Positions 7,584-16,564 of a DNA stretch of 64,000 nt are shown piece by piece. Under the pieces are notes generated by a model that was given only the letters and a program-made list of their open reading frames with translations, was not told where the DNA came from and ran no database searches. This DNA comes from Phytomonospora sp040655735 (GTDB taxonomy: Bacteria > Actinomycetota > Actinomycetes > Mycobacteriales > Micromonosporaceae). The stretch is from NCBI RefSeq assembly GCF_040655735.1, contig NZ_JBFAKK010000014.1, forward strand, positions 152,708 through 216,707. Direction: 5' to 3'. Numbering within the stretch: position 1 is the first letter of the stretch; the number at the start of each line of letters is the position of its first letter. The translations under genes and the position numbers were made by a program.

Positions 7584-8735
7584 GTGGCAAATCCGCAGCA
7601 TGACGCTATCTTCGCGGCCCATCGTGGCGGCAAACTCGAGATGTCCTCCCGTGTGCCACTGTCCACAAAGGAGGATCTTTCCATCGCGTACACACCCGGC
7701 GTCGCCGAGGTGTGCCGCGCGATCGCGGCCGACGAGGCGCTGGCCGCCGAGTACACCTGGACCTCGAACCTCGTCGCCGTGGTCACCGACGGGACGGCCG
7801 TGCTGGGCCTCGGTGACATCGGCCCGAAGGCATCCCTCCCCGTGATGGAGGGCAAGGCCGCCCTCTTCCGCGCCTTCGCCGGCGTGAACTCCGTGCCGAT
7901 CTGTCTCGACACCACCGACCCCGACGAGATCGTCGAGACGGTCACCCGCCTCGCGCCCTCCTTCGGCGGCATCAACCTCGAGGACATCTCGGCCCCCCGC
8001 TGCTTCGAGATCGAGCGGCGGCTCGAATCCACTCTCGACATCCCCGTCTTCCACGACGACCAGCACGGCACCGCCATCGTGACCCTGGCCGCGCTGCGCA
8101 ACGCCGCCCGCGTCACCGACCGCAAGCTCGGCGACCTGCGCGTGGTCGTCATGGGCGCCGGCGCCGCCGGTGTGGCGATCTCCCGCGCGCTGCGCGCGGC
8201 CGGGGTCGGCGACATCGTGGTCTGCGACTCGCGCGGCATCATCCACAGTGGACGCCAGGGTCTCAACTCCGTCAAGGAGGAGCTGGCGACCTTCACCAAC
8301 CCGTCGGGCCTGCGCGGCGACATCGCCACGGCCCTGCGCGGCGCCCAGGTGCTCATCGGAGTCTCCGGCGGCAGCATCGAGGAGTCGGCCCTGTCGGGCA
8401 TGGCCGCCGACGCGATCATCTTCGCCCTGGCCAACCCGACCCCCGAGGTCGCGCCCGAGGTGGCCCACAAGTACGCCTCGATCGTCGCGACCGGCCGCAG
8501 CGACCACCCCAACCAGATCAACAACGTCCTGGCCTTCCCCGGCATCTTCCGGGGCGCCCTCGACGCGCGCGCCACGCACATCACCGAGGCGATGAAGCTC
8601 GCCGCGGCCGACGCCATCGCCGACGCCGTCGGCGATGACCTGGCGCCCGGCAAGATCGTGCCGAGCCCGCTCGACCCGAAGGTCGCCACGGCCGTCGCCC
8701 ACGCGGTCAAGACCGCCTGGGAGCAGCGGAAGTAG
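7584..8735 (+). CDS. NAD(P)-dependent malic enzyme
   Basis: 383 residues, the length of the short bacterial malic enzymes. Malate is oxidatively decarboxylated to pyruvate with reduction of NAD(P). Visible features: catalytic tyrosine in AYTPGVAEVC (residue 36), VTDGTAVLGLGDIG (67-80), catalytic lysine in MEGKAALF (K91), the metal-binding NLEDISAPRCFEIE (131-144) and FHDDQHGTAIV (156-166), and the Rossmann GAGAAGVA (191-198). It starts with GTG and probably has a leaderless mRNA. Together with kgd it supports central carbon flux at the TCA/anaplerotic node. Cofactor preference cannot be read reliably. Confidence 0.95.
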   Translation: MANPQHDAIFAAHRGGKLEMSSRVPLSTKEDLSIAYTPGVAEVCRAIAADEALAAEYTWTSNLVAVVTDGTAVLGLGDIGPKASLPVMEGKAALFRAFAGVNSVPICLDTTDPDEIVETVTRLAPSFGGINLEDISAPRCFEIERRLESTLDIPVFHDDQHGTAIVTLAALRNAARVTDRKLGDLRVVVMGAGAAGVAISRALRAAGVGDIVVCDSRGIIHSGRQGLNSVKEELATFTNPSGLRGDIATALRGAQVLIGVSGGSIEESALSGMAADAIIFALANPTPEVAPEVAHKYASIVATGRSDHPNQINNVLAFPGIFRGALDARATHITEAMKLAAADAIADAVGDDLAPGKIVPSPLDPKVATAVAHAVKTAWEQRK

Positions 8736-8769
8736 AGCCGGGTGGCGGGGGCGCGCGAGCGCCCCCGCC

Positions 8770-9378
8770 TCAGGCCCGGCGTATCGCCGCGGCGTACTCG
8801 TCGAGGGTGTCGGCGCCGCCCCATGGTTCGGGCAGCTCCCACGGTTCGGCGTAGGGGCCGTGCATCACGGTGTCCCTGCTGCCCTGGAACCACAGCCCGT
8901 CGATCTGCGCCGACCAGCGGTCGCCGCGGGCGTTGAGCGCGGCGATGACGCGCAGGCCGGTGGCCAGCGGCAGGAGCTCGGCGACGTCCACGCCCGGACC
9001 GGTCGGCAGCACGATCGTCACCGCCGCGGAGGCCTCGCCGTCGAGGGTGTCGGCGACGTTGACGGTCATCACCACCGTGTCGTCGTACCCGCTCTCTCTG
9101 GCGGTGCTGCGTTCGGCGTCCGAGGGGGCGCGCACGTCGGTGACCGCCCCCTCGACGATCAGGTCGCCGCTCTCGCGGGCGGCCGACGGCGAGGCGGTCG
9201 GTTCGTAGTCGAAGGCGATGCCCCTGCCGACCTTGGCGGTGAAGGCCGCCGCCGACTCCGCCTCGATGGCGAGGGGCAGCGGGGTGGGCTCGGCGGCCGC
9301 CGAGTCTCCGATGGGCTGCCTGGCGCAGCCGCTCAAGACCACCGCCGCCACCAGTGCACCGGCGAACACTCTGCGCAT
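8770..9378 (-). CDS. Putative secreted lipoprotein, function unknown
   Basis: 202 residues. The start at 9378 gives a clean lipoprotein signal (MRRVFAGALVAAVVLSGC, lipobox LSGC with Cys18) and has GGGAGG 5 bases upstream; a longer frame to 9768 is only antisense to the next gene. The mature part has an Ala/Ser-rich linker and then a beta-rich domain (about 50-190) containing VEGAVTDV and VVMTVNVADTLDG, a pattern seen in actinobacterial lipoproteins of unknown role. It is convergent with the malic enzyme gene. No enzyme motif was recognised. Confidence 0.8.
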   Translation of the reverse strand: MRRVFAGALVAAVVLSGCARQPIGDSAAAEPTPLPLAIEAESAAAFTAKVGRGIAFDYEPTASPSAARESGDLIVEGAVTDVRAPSDAERSTARESGYDDTVVMTVNVADTLDGEASAAVTIVLPTGPGVDVAELLPLATGLRVIAALNARGDRWSAQIDGLWFQGSRDTVMHGPYAEPWELPEPWGGADTLDEYAAAIRRA

Positions 9379-9483
9379 CGGACCTCCCCTTTCGTCATTG
9401 ACGCCACTTGGACCCCGGCGGGGCCGGTTCGGTTCCCCTCGGCCCACAGTGGACCGGATGGGTCCCGGTGCGAAGATGAGCGC

Positions 9484-9738
9484 GTGATCGTACGCATGTG
9501 GGAGGTCCAGGCCCACCCCGAAAGCCTGGCCGACGTCCTGTCCTGGGTGTGCGAGCGCGCCGTGCCCGCCGTCGCCGACGACCCGAACCTGGTCGGCACC
9601 GAGGTCTTCAGCTCCCTCGACAACCGGATCGTGGTCATCACCCGCTGGCGCCGCGACCCGCGCGAACTGGAGGAGCCGCCCGGCTACCTGGTCACCCGCA
9701 AACCGCACTCGTGGGATTTCTCTCCCGTCGAGCTCTGA
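9484..9738 (+). CDS. Small conserved protein, possibly of the dimeric alpha-beta barrel (ABM-like) type
   Basis: 84 residues, GTG start at 9484 (an in-frame ATG 12 bases later is an alternative). The pattern VRMWEVQAHPESLADVLSWV...NLVGTEVFSSLDNRIVVITRW resembles the beta-alpha-beta-beta arrangement of antibiotic-biosynthesis-monooxygenase-like small proteins, but no catalytic residue is diagnostic. It is transcribed towards the quinone oxidoreductase gene 28 bases downstream and may be linked to it. Actinomycete codon bias is normal, which supports a real gene. Confidence 0.65.
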   Translation: MIVRMWEVQAHPESLADVLSWVCERAVPAVADDPNLVGTEVFSSLDNRIVVITRWRRDPRELEEPPGYLVTRKPHSWDFSPVEL

Positions 9739-9754
9739 AATCGCTTTCGACCGG

Positions 9755-9760
9755 TATGGT
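9755..9760 (+). promoter_or_regulatory. -10 box of a leaderless promoter (quinone oxidoreductase)
   Basis: TATGGT ends 6 bases before the ATG at 9767. No ribosome site precedes the start. Confidence 0.45.
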
Positions 9761-9766
9761 CCGGGC

Positions 9767-10729
9767 ATGTTCGCCGCCTACGCCGCCACCGTGAACGCCG
9801 AGGATCCGCTGTCCGCGCTGCGGGTGGGCGAGCTGCCCGACCCGGCCGTGCCCGAGGACTGGGCGACGGTGCGGGTCACCGCGAGTTCCCTCAACCACCA
9901 CGACCTCTGGTCGCTCAAGGGGGTCGGCCTGCCGCGTGAGCGGACGCCGATGGTGCTCGGCTGCGACGGTGTGGGCGTCGACGAGAACGGCGACGAGGTC
10001 GTCGTGCACGCCGTCATCGCCGACTCCGACCTGCCCGACGAGACCCTCGACCCCAAGCGCACCCTGCTCTCCGAGCTGCATCCGGGGACCTTCGCCGACA
10101 AGGTCTCGGTGCCCCGGCGCAACCTCCTGCCGGTGCCGCAGGGGTGGACGGCCGCCCACGCGGCGTGCCTGCCTACGGCCTGGCTGACCGCCTTCCGCAT
10201 GCTCACCACCCGCGGGCGCCTGCCCGACGGGGGTTCGGTGCTGGTGCAGGGCGCCGGCGGCGGCGTGTCGACGGCGGCGGTGCTGCTGGCCAAGGCCATG
10301 GGCGCTCGCGTGCACGTGACCAGCCGCGACGGTGCCAAGCGCGAGCGCGTCACCGAACTCGGCGCCGAGGCCTACGAGCCTGGTGCGCGCCTTCCCGAGC
10401 GGGTCGACGTGGTCATCGAGACCGTCGGCGCGGCGACCTTCGAGCACTCCGTCAAGTGCGCCAAGCCCGGCGGGCGGATCGTGGTCTCCGGCGCGACGGC
10501 CGGGCACGAGGCGGTCGTGGACCTGCGGCGGGTGTTCTTCCTCCAGCTGGAGGTCGTCGGCTCGACGATGGGCACGCGCCAGGAGCTGGCCGCGCTGCTC
10601 GACCTGTGCGGCCGGATCGACGTGCGACCGGTCGTGGACAGCACCTTCGCGCTGGCCGACGCCGCCGAGGCCTTCGCGCGGCTGGCCGAGGGCGACGTGT
10701 TCGGCAAGATCGTCCTCGAACACGGCTGA
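9767..10729 (+). CDS. MDR-family NADPH:quinone oxidoreductase / zinc-independent alcohol dehydrogenase-like protein
   Basis: 320 residues, medium-chain dehydrogenase/reductase fold. The GroES-like N-terminal domain contains SSLNHHDLWSLKG and the conserved MVLGCDGVG (about 62-70). The Rossmann domain starts with SVLVQGAGGGVSTAAVLLAKAMGA (about 158-181). The CxxC structural zinc lobe is absent, which places it with the quinone reductase branch. It likely reduces quinones or alpha,beta-unsaturated carbonyls with NADPH; substrate unknown. A short MITE copy lies 42 bases beyond the stop. Confidence 0.9.
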   Translation: MFAAYAATVNAEDPLSALRVGELPDPAVPEDWATVRVTASSLNHHDLWSLKGVGLPRERTPMVLGCDGVGVDENGDEVVVHAVIADSDLPDETLDPKRTLLSELHPGTFADKVSVPRRNLLPVPQGWTAAHAACLPTAWLTAFRMLTTRGRLPDGGSVLVQGAGGGVSTAAVLLAKAMGARVHVTSRDGAKRERVTELGAEAYEPGARLPERVDVVIETVGAATFEHSVKCAKPGGRIVVSGATAGHEAVVDLRRVFFLQLEVVGSTMGTRQELAALLDLCGRIDVRPVVDSTFALADAAEAFARLAEGDVFGKIVLEHG

Positions 10730-10770
10730 ACCTCCCTGCGAACGGAAACAAGCGAACCCGGACCCACCCT

Positions 10771-10847
10771 CAGGTCGTGTCCGGGTGATCACTGCGGGGC
10801 TGCGGCGGACTCGCCTCGCACCCACAAGACCACCAGGACACCCCCTA
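10771..10847. mobile_element. MITE copy 1 (77 bp, internally deleted)
   Basis: It has terminal inverted repeats of the type TAGGGCGTGTCCTGGTG, one end degenerate (CAGG). It shares GATCACTGCGGGGCTGCGGC on the left and CCTCGCACCCACAAGACC on the right with copies at 35405 and 38844, but lacks the central hairpin those copies carry. There is no coding capacity. Confidence 0.8.
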
Positions 10848-10928
10848 GGCCACGCAGAACTCCCTGCTCTCGGGGTCCTGCGACAGCACGGCGCAGTACC
10901 CCGCCTTGACCGATCTCTCCACCGTCAT
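10845..10928 (-). CDS. Doubtful 27-residue open frame ending at the MITE border
   Basis: The frame reads MTVERSVKAG...SREFCVA and stops on the TAG contributed by the outer end of MITE copy 1. It contains two cysteines and no recognisable domain, and no convincing ribosome site precedes the ATG. It could be the remnant of a longer gene disrupted by the element or a chance frame. It is listed only because the intergenic region is otherwise unexplained. Confidence 0.2.
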   Translation of the reverse strand: MTVERSVKAGYCAVLSQDPESREFCVA

Positions 10929-10975
10929 GTCCACAGCGTGACGGACAGGTCTGACAATTCCGGCGGCCCGCCGCC

Positions 10976-11575
10976 CTAGGACCCCAGCGCCTCGGCGTTC
11001 CACGCGCGGATCGTGGCGTGCTCGTCCTCCCAGGTGGCCCACACCGCGCGGCCCCATTCCCACACCAGTCGCGTGTGCTCGGCGGCGTCGCGGGCCGCCG
11101 CCACGTCGGCGACCGTCGGCAGGCCGGTCAGATCGGGCGCGGCGAGCGCGTGGAAGTCCGGCCGGCGGGCGACCATCCGCTTGTGCAGGGCCGCGCCGTC
11201 GCGCGGGTCGGCGCCGTCCTCGACGAACAGGCACAGCGTCATCAGGCACAGCGCGACCGAGGCGATCTCGCGGCGGTTCGACGACAGCGGGTGCTGGGCG
11301 ATGTGGGCGTCGACGACGATCTGGTGGACCGGCCGGTGGTCGGGCAGCCCGTACGAGCGCGCGAGGACCGTTCCGTAGACCTCCCAGCAGCCCGCCGAGG
11401 CGTTGCGTCCGGGCGCGGGAGGGCCGCTCGACTCGGCGGTGACCAGGCCGCATCCGGGGCAGATCACCGGATCGCCGCCGAGGCCGAATCGCGCGCCGGC
11501 AGGAGCCGCAGGGGCGGCAGCCCGCCCACGCGGCCGAAGCACAACGCTGTGACGCTCATCACGCTCGCCCTCCAT
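10976..11575 (-). CDS. DUF5946-family protein
   Basis: 199 residues, start chosen at the ATG at 11575. The family signature is visible: CPGCGL near residue 39, a conserved GCWEVYGTVLARSYGLPDHRP segment (about 62-82) and VHQIVVDAHIAQHP (about 83-96). Two helical regions follow, and a Trp-rich C-terminus (LVWEWGRAVWATWEDEHATIRAWN) matches the end of DUF5946 proteins. The CPGCG pair suggests a zinc site, but no function is established. The 5' end overlaps the upstream region of the ArsR-like gene on the other strand. Confidence 0.75.
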   Translation of the reverse strand: MEGERDERHSVVLRPRGRAAAPAAPAGARFGLGGDPVICPGCGLVTAESSGPPAPGRNASAGCWEVYGTVLARSYGLPDHRPVHQIVVDAHIAQHPLSSNRREIASVALCLMTLCLFVEDGADPRDGAALHKRMVARRPDFHALAAPDLTGLPTVADVAAARDAAEHTRLVWEWGRAVWATWEDEHATIRAWNAEALGS

Positions 11576-11699
11576 GTCGTCCCCGTTTCCGGGCGAATCC
11601 GCTGGCCGCCGCACCGGCACACCGAACGTAGTCCCTCCAGTCGCCGGAAGGTCAACGACCGACTCGGCGCGTCCACCGTCGGGCGGGCATCGTGGACCC

Positions 11700-12578
11700 A
11701 TGCTGCGGTTTCGATTCTCGATGGCCGACCTCGGCCGCGTGGTCGTCTCGGACGCGCCGGCCATCGAGGTCGCCGCCTCCCTCGACGCGCTCGGCGACGC
11801 ACCCCGCTCGGTGTTCATGGAGCGGTGGCGAACCCACGCGCTGCCGCGCATCCCGCCCTCGGCCCGCCGCGTCGTGTCCGTCCTGCGCGCCCTCCCGCGC
11901 ACACCGCCCGAGATCCTCACCGACGGCTGCGCCCTGCCCACCGAGGGACCCCTCTGGACGGCGCTCCACGCCTACCGCGACGCCTGCCTCGGCGACGTCT
12001 GGCAACGCGTCCAGGCCGAGAAGACGCGGGCCGTCGCCACCGTCACCGGCGCACTCATCGCCCACGGTGTCCTGGCCGCCCTCGGCTCGCTCGGCCCGAG
12101 CGTCCGCTGGCGCGGCGACCACCTCGAAGCCGACCACCCCAAGGACGCCGACATCGACCTCGCCGGACGCGGCCTGCGACTGGTCCCCTCGGTGTTCTGG
12201 CAGACCCCGCAGTACACCGAGCACGGCATCGACCGCCCCACCCTCACCTTCCCCGTCGGCGCCGCACCCGGCCGCGCGGACACCGTCGCCGACCCGCTGG
12301 TCACGCTCCTCGGCCGCACCCGCGCCGACGTCCTGCGCGCCACCGTCACCGGCGCCGGAACCGGCGAGATCGCCCGCCGCATCGGCGTCAGCGCCGCCTC
12401 GGTCTCCGAACACGCCACCGCCCTGCGCCAGGCCGGCCTCCTGCACACCGCCCGCACCGGACGCGAGGTCAGGCACTCCCCGACACCCCTCGGCCGCCGC
12501 CTGATCACCCCCGGCTCGATCGCCCCCGTTTCGGCCCTGGCCGAAAAGCTCGCCACGGAGGCGGCCGGAACCGCATGA
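11700..12578 (+). CDS. ArsR-type winged-helix regulator with an N-terminal DUF5937-like domain
   Basis: 292 residues with the ATG at 11700; an upstream frame to 11574 overlaps the divergent gene and is less likely. Residues 1-190 form a helical effector-type domain starting MLRFRFSMADLGRVVVSDAPAIEV, typical of the DUF5937/ArsR group. The C-terminal winged helix (about 198-285) contains LLGRTRADVLRATVTGAGTG, then the recognition helix region RIGVSAASVSEHATALRQAGL. No metal-binding cysteine pair is visible, so it is not a classic metal sensor. It is divergently arranged with the DUF5946 gene. Confidence 0.85.
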   Translation: MLRFRFSMADLGRVVVSDAPAIEVAASLDALGDAPRSVFMERWRTHALPRIPPSARRVVSVLRALPRTPPEILTDGCALPTEGPLWTALHAYRDACLGDVWQRVQAEKTRAVATVTGALIAHGVLAALGSLGPSVRWRGDHLEADHPKDADIDLAGRGLRLVPSVFWQTPQYTEHGIDRPTLTFPVGAAPGRADTVADPLVTLLGRTRADVLRATVTGAGTGEIARRIGVSAASVSEHATALRQAGLLHTARTGREVRHSPTPLGRRLITPGSIAPVSALAEKLATEAAGTA

Positions 12579-12658
12579 TCGAGCCGGTTGCCGGAGTCGA
12601 CGGGCGGGTCGGCTCCGGCATTCGAATCGGGGGACGGCGCCCGCGACAACGTGCGCCG

Positions 12659-12664
12659 TACGAT
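12659..12664 (+). promoter_or_regulatory. -10 box of a leaderless promoter (LysR gene)
   Basis: TACGAT ends 9 bases before the ATG at 12674; there is no Shine-Dalgarno match. Confidence 0.45.
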
Positions 12665-12673
12665 TCTTGAGCC

Positions 12674-13615
12674 ATGAGCGACCACGCCGACGGCCCCGCC
12701 CCGCTGTCCCCGCGCGTGCCCGACCTGCCCAGCCTCGAACTCCTGGTCAGCGTCGCGCGACTCGGCAGCATCGGCCGCGCCGCCGCCGCGCACGGCATCA
12801 GCCAGCCATCGGCCAGCCACCGCGTACGGACCATGGAGCGCCTCGCCGGCGTCGCCCTCGTCACCCGCTCACCGCGCGGCTCACGCCTCACCCCCGCCGG
12901 GACACTCCTCGTCGAGTGGGCCGGAGCGGTCGTCGACGCCGCCCGCGTCCTCGACGCCGGCATCGACGCCCTGCGCGAACGCCGCGACGAGCGCCTGCGC
13001 ATCGCCGCCAGCCTCACCATCGCCGAATACCTCCTGCCCGGCTGGCTCGTCGCCCTGCGCCGCGACCGTCCCGGCACCGCCGTCTCCCTGCGCGTGGAGA
13101 ACTCCACCCAGGTCGAACGCGCCATCCTCGACGGCGACGCCGACCTCGGCTTCGTCGAAGGACCCGGCCCCGTGCGCGGCCTGCGCTCGGCGGGCGTCGG
13201 CGGCGACGAACTCGTCCTCGTCGTCGCGCCCGGCCACCGCTGGACCCGGCGCAGGACACCCCTGGCGCCCGCCGAGCTGGCCGCCACGCCCCTCATCTGC
13301 CGCGAAGAAGGGTCGGGAACCAGAGCCGCGCTCGCCGACGCCCTGCGCGACCAGGGCGACCCCGCGCCGCCACTGCTGGAGCTGGCCTCGACGACCGCGG
13401 TGAAGGCCGCCGTCGCCGCCGGTGACGGCGCCGCCGTGCTCAGCTCGCTCGCGGTCGCCGAGGACGTGACGGCGGGGAGGCTGGCGCGGGTGCCGGTCGA
13501 CGGGGCCGACCTGCGCCGCTCCCTGCGCGCGGTGTGGCGCTCCGGTCCACGGCCGACGGGCCCGGCCGGTGACCTGCTGACCCTCGCGGCGCGTGCGGCG
13601 GCGGCTCGTCGGTGA
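12674..13615 (+). CDS. LysR-family transcriptional regulator
   Basis: 313 residues. The N-terminal winged helix-turn-helix (about 14-73) reads LELLVSVARLGSIGRAAAAHGISQPSASHRVRTMERLAGVALVTRS-like; it is the classic LysR pattern. The effector-binding periplasmic-binding-protein-like fold runs from about residue 95 to 300. The 3' end overlaps the TDT transporter gene on the opposite strand by 176 bases. This convergent pairing with a TDT exporter suggests, but does not prove, a functional link. Confidence 0.9.
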   Translation: MSDHADGPAPLSPRVPDLPSLELLVSVARLGSIGRAAAAHGISQPSASHRVRTMERLAGVALVTRSPRGSRLTPAGTLLVEWAGAVVDAARVLDAGIDALRERRDERLRIAASLTIAEYLLPGWLVALRRDRPGTAVSLRVENSTQVERAILDGDADLGFVEGPGPVRGLRSAGVGGDELVLVVAPGHRWTRRRTPLAPAELAATPLICREEGSGTRAALADALRDQGDPAPPLLELASTTAVKAAVAAGDGAAVLSSLAVAEDVTAGRLARVPVDGADLRRSLRAVWRSGPRPTGPAGDLLTLAARAAAARR

Positions 13616-14690
13616 GCCCCGAGCCGACCGCCCGCAGGCGCAGGATCCACCGCGCGGTCCGCGCCGCGACGAGCAGCCACGCACCGGCCAGCGCCACGTA
13701 CAGGCCCACCGCGAGCCACCCGTAGACGACCGCGCCGGTGTGCGCGGCGAGCACCGAAGCGCCCGTCACGCACGTGCCCAGCGGGAAGGTGAAACTCCAC
13801 CAGGTCAGCGTGAAAGGCATCCCGAGCCGCGCGGTGCGGACGGTGACGGCCGTGGCGAGCGCGATCCACAGCAGCGCGAACCCGAACACGCAGATGCCGT
13901 AGACGGTGCCGAAGAGTTCGAGGGCGGGGGCGAGCCGGGTGCCGGTGGTCTCGGCGGCCGCGCCGAGGTTTCCCGCCGCCGTCACCGACTGCCCCAGGGG
14001 GCCTAGGACGATCCACAGGGTGGGGACCATCGCCGCGCCGGTCTTGTGGCTCGCCAGTTGCCCCCACACCTGGGGGAGGACGACGACGGTCGCGATGAGA
14101 CTCAGCCCGAACATGGCGTAGCAGGCCAGCAGCAGCGTCAGGCGCGGTTGCCCGGCGGGCGTGTGCGAAAGGAGCGCCGCGCCGGTCGCGGCCGACACCA
14201 TCGGCGGCACCAGCGGCATCAGCCACCCCGCGAAAGGTCGCTCGCACGGGAGTCGGGTGAACATCGCGTACGGGACGCTGACCGCGCTCACCAGACCGCC
14301 GAGGGTTCCCGCGGCCCACAGTGCGACCGCGACGGGCAGCGCCGCCCCGCCCAGCAGCGGCGGCCCGAACACCAGGGTTCCCGCGCCGACGGTCAGCAGA
14401 GCCATCGGCGGTGCCCCGTAGAACTGCACGGCGACGGAGTCGGTGTGGTGCCCGCGCGCCCGCGTCGGGTGTCGCAGCCACTGGACGGCGAAGATCATCG
14501 ACAGCACCACCAGCCACACGGCCGCCGTCGCCCACACCAGTCCCGCCGCCCCCATCAGCCACGATGGCTTGTGCGGGAGGGTCGCCGCGGCGTTGGCGAC
14601 GATGCCGGTCCCCATGACGGAGGCGAACCAGTTCGGTCCGATGTGGTGTGCGAGGGCCCTCGGGCGGGTATCGGCGATGAGAGAGGTCAC
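13440..14690 (-). CDS. TDT-family transporter (TehA/SLAC1/Mae1 type)
   Basis: 416 residues with a GTG start at 14690. The hallmark GPNWFASVMGTGIVANAAATLP at the first membrane helix (about residues 17-38; shown here in outline only) and ten predicted helices to about residue 355 fit the tellurite-resistance/dicarboxylate transporter family, whose members export sulfite, C4-dicarboxylates or anions. A Pro/Arg-rich tail of about 57 residues is encoded antisense to the end of the LysR gene, an unusually long convergent overlap. The start is divergent from the flavin monooxygenase gene. The true substrate is unknown. Confidence 0.85.
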   Translation of the reverse strand: MTSLIADTRPRALAHHIGPNWFASVMGTGIVANAAATLPHKPSWLMGAAGLVWATAAVWLVVLSMIFAVQWLRHPTRARGHHTDSVAVQFYGAPPMALLTVGAGTLVFGPPLLGGAALPVAVALWAAGTLGGLVSAVSVPYAMFTRLPCERPFAGWLMPLVPPMVSAATGAALLSHTPAGQPRLTLLLACYAMFGLSLIATVVVLPQVWGQLASHKTGAAMVPTLWIVLGPLGQSVTAAGNLGAAAETTGTRLAPALELFGTVYGICVFGFALLWIALATAVTVRTARLGMPFTLTWWSFTFPLGTCVTGASVLAAHTGAVVYGWLAVGLYVALAGAWLLVAARTARWILRLRAVGSGLTDEPPPHAPRGSAGHRPGPSAVDRSATPRAGSGAGRPRRPAPAPASPPSRPRRPRAS

Positions 14691-14865
14691 CGGTCCAGCC
14701 TGGTTCGCCCGGGCGCCGACCGGCAGGCCTCGCCTTGCTGGCGGGTCATAGTCCACGGCTATGACCCGGCCCGGATCATTTCCCGGACAAAACCCGGCAA
14801 GGCGACAGGAGACGGGCACATAATTCAAGTCAGGACACAGGTCCTCGCGGGCGAGGGGAGCGGCG

Positions 14866-16542
14866 ATGAGAATCGGCGCGGTGAAAGCGGACGTCCTGGT
14901 CATCGGCGCCGGGCCCACCGGACTCGTCGCGGCGGCCGAACTCCGGCGCCACGGAGCAAGCGTCCTGATAGCCGACGCGGCCGAGCCCGACGAGCGAAGC
15001 GGCGGCGGATCCCGCGCGGTCGTCCTGCACGCCCGCTCGCTGGAAGTCCTCGAACCGCTCGGCGTCGGCACCGAACTCGCGCGCCTGGGCCAGCGGGCCC
15101 ACGCCGTGCACCTGGTCGCCGGCCCCCGGCGGACCGCCGCGATCGAGCTGCACCGCCTCGACACCGTCCACCCTTACGTGCTCGTCCTCCCGCAACCGCA
15201 GCTGGAGGCGGCCCTCCTCGACCGGCTCAAGGACTTCGAGGTCGGGGTGCTCTGGGGACACCACGTCGAGGAGCTCACCGAGGAGGCGGCCGGCATCAGC
15301 GCCGTCCTCAACGGCTCAGGGGGACCCGTCCGCGTCGAGGCCCGCTACGCCATCGACTGCGGCGGTGCGGGAAGCGAGCTCGCGGCCGGGTTCGGTGTCA
15401 CCGAACGCAACGGCATGCCCGCCGCCTCGGCCGTCCTGGCCGACGTCCGCGTCGACGGCGACTTCGCACCCGGTGTCGTCACGGGCTACTCCGCCCCCGA
15501 CGGCGCCGTCCTGCTGCTCCCGTACCGCGACGGGCACATGCGGGTCAGCGCTCTCGATTTCACCGGCACGCCCCCCGACCCGTCGGCGCCGCCGACCCTC
15601 GACGACCTACAGCGCACCGTCGACGCCATCGCCCCCGTCCAGCTGCGGCTGAGCGAGCCCCGCTGGATCGGCCGCTACGACACCACCCCGCGACTGCTCG
15701 ACCACTACCGCGCCGGGCGCGTGTTCTTCGCCGGTGACGCCGCCCACCGCTTCGCGCCCACCGCCGGGCTCGGCCTCAACGTCGGCGTCCAGGACGCGGT
15801 CAACCTCGCCTGGAAGCTCGCCTACGTCTCGCGCGGACTGGCCTCCGACAGCCTCCTGCACACCTACCACGCCGAACGGCACCAGGCGGGGGAGCAGACA
15901 CTGCGGGCCACCGAGCACCTGCACCGGCTCCTGCGGCGCCAGTCGTCCTCCGGCTTCTTCCGGGGGCTGAGCGGCCCCATCATGCGAGGGCTGCTGTCCA
16001 CCGCGACCGCACAGGACCGCTTCGGGACGCTGTTCTCGCAGCTCGGCGTGAACTACCGGCACACGCCCTTCTCTCGTTCGCACCGCGAGCACGGCGCCCG
16101 CGCCGCGGGCGATCGCGTGCCGGACCTGTCGATGGCCTCCATGTCCGACCCCGACCTGCGCCTCTACGACCTGCTCCGCAGGCCCGGGTACCTGCTCATC
16201 GGCTGCGTCTCCCGCGTACAGCCCCGCGCCGAACGCGAGGCGATGGCCGACCTGTTCGCGCAGGTCCGCACCGCCTACGACGGGCTCGTCCACCCGTACC
16301 TGCTGCTGTCCGAAGGACTCCCCGCCGACGGGGAGGTGCCCGTCCTGGTCGACACCAGGCGCCAGTTCCGCACGCGCATGCGCGCACATGTCGGCGACCT
16401 GCTGCTGATCCGCCCAGACGGGCACCTCGCGTTCCAGCTGCCGCGAACAGGCGCCTCACTGCTGCCGAACCTGCTCGGCGCGTGGGTCGTCACGCACGCG
16501 ACGACGCCGGCGCTGACGCCCACGCACTCGGTGCTGGGCTGA
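14866..16542 (+). CDS. FAD-dependent aromatic-hydroxylase-like monooxygenase (PheA/TfdB/RdmE group)
   Basis: 558 residues, typical for the class A flavoprotein monooxygenases with a C-terminal thioredoxin-like domain. Motifs: dinucleotide-binding VIGAGPTGL (12-20), an SRAVVLHARSLEVLE segment (about 49-63) for FAD contacts, and the second FAD motif FFAGDAAHRFAPTAGLGLN (about 286-304) followed by VQDAVNLAWKLA. Residues about 430-558 form the thioredoxin-like tail. The enzyme would hydroxylate an aromatic or polyketide substrate using NAD(P)H and O2. GAGGGGAGCGG precedes the ATG as ribosome site. No biosynthetic cluster surrounds it, so the substrate is open. Confidence 0.9.
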   Translation: MRIGAVKADVLVIGAGPTGLVAAAELRRHGASVLIADAAEPDERSGGGSRAVVLHARSLEVLEPLGVGTELARLGQRAHAVHLVAGPRRTAAIELHRLDTVHPYVLVLPQPQLEAALLDRLKDFEVGVLWGHHVEELTEEAAGISAVLNGSGGPVRVEARYAIDCGGAGSELAAGFGVTERNGMPAASAVLADVRVDGDFAPGVVTGYSAPDGAVLLLPYRDGHMRVSALDFTGTPPDPSAPPTLDDLQRTVDAIAPVQLRLSEPRWIGRYDTTPRLLDHYRAGRVFFAGDAAHRFAPTAGLGLNVGVQDAVNLAWKLAYVSRGLASDSLLHTYHAERHQAGEQTLRATEHLHRLLRRQSSSGFFRGLSGPIMRGLLSTATAQDRFGTLFSQLGVNYRHTPFSRSHREHGARAAGDRVPDLSMASMSDPDLRLYDLLRRPGYLLIGCVSRVQPRAEREAMADLFAQVRTAYDGLVHPYLLLSEGLPADGEVPVLVDTRRQFRTRMRAHVGDLLLIRPDGHLAFQLPRTGASLLPNLLGAWVVTHATTPALTPTHSVLG

Positions 16543-16564
16543 CCCGGCCGGGCAGGCGCTTCCG

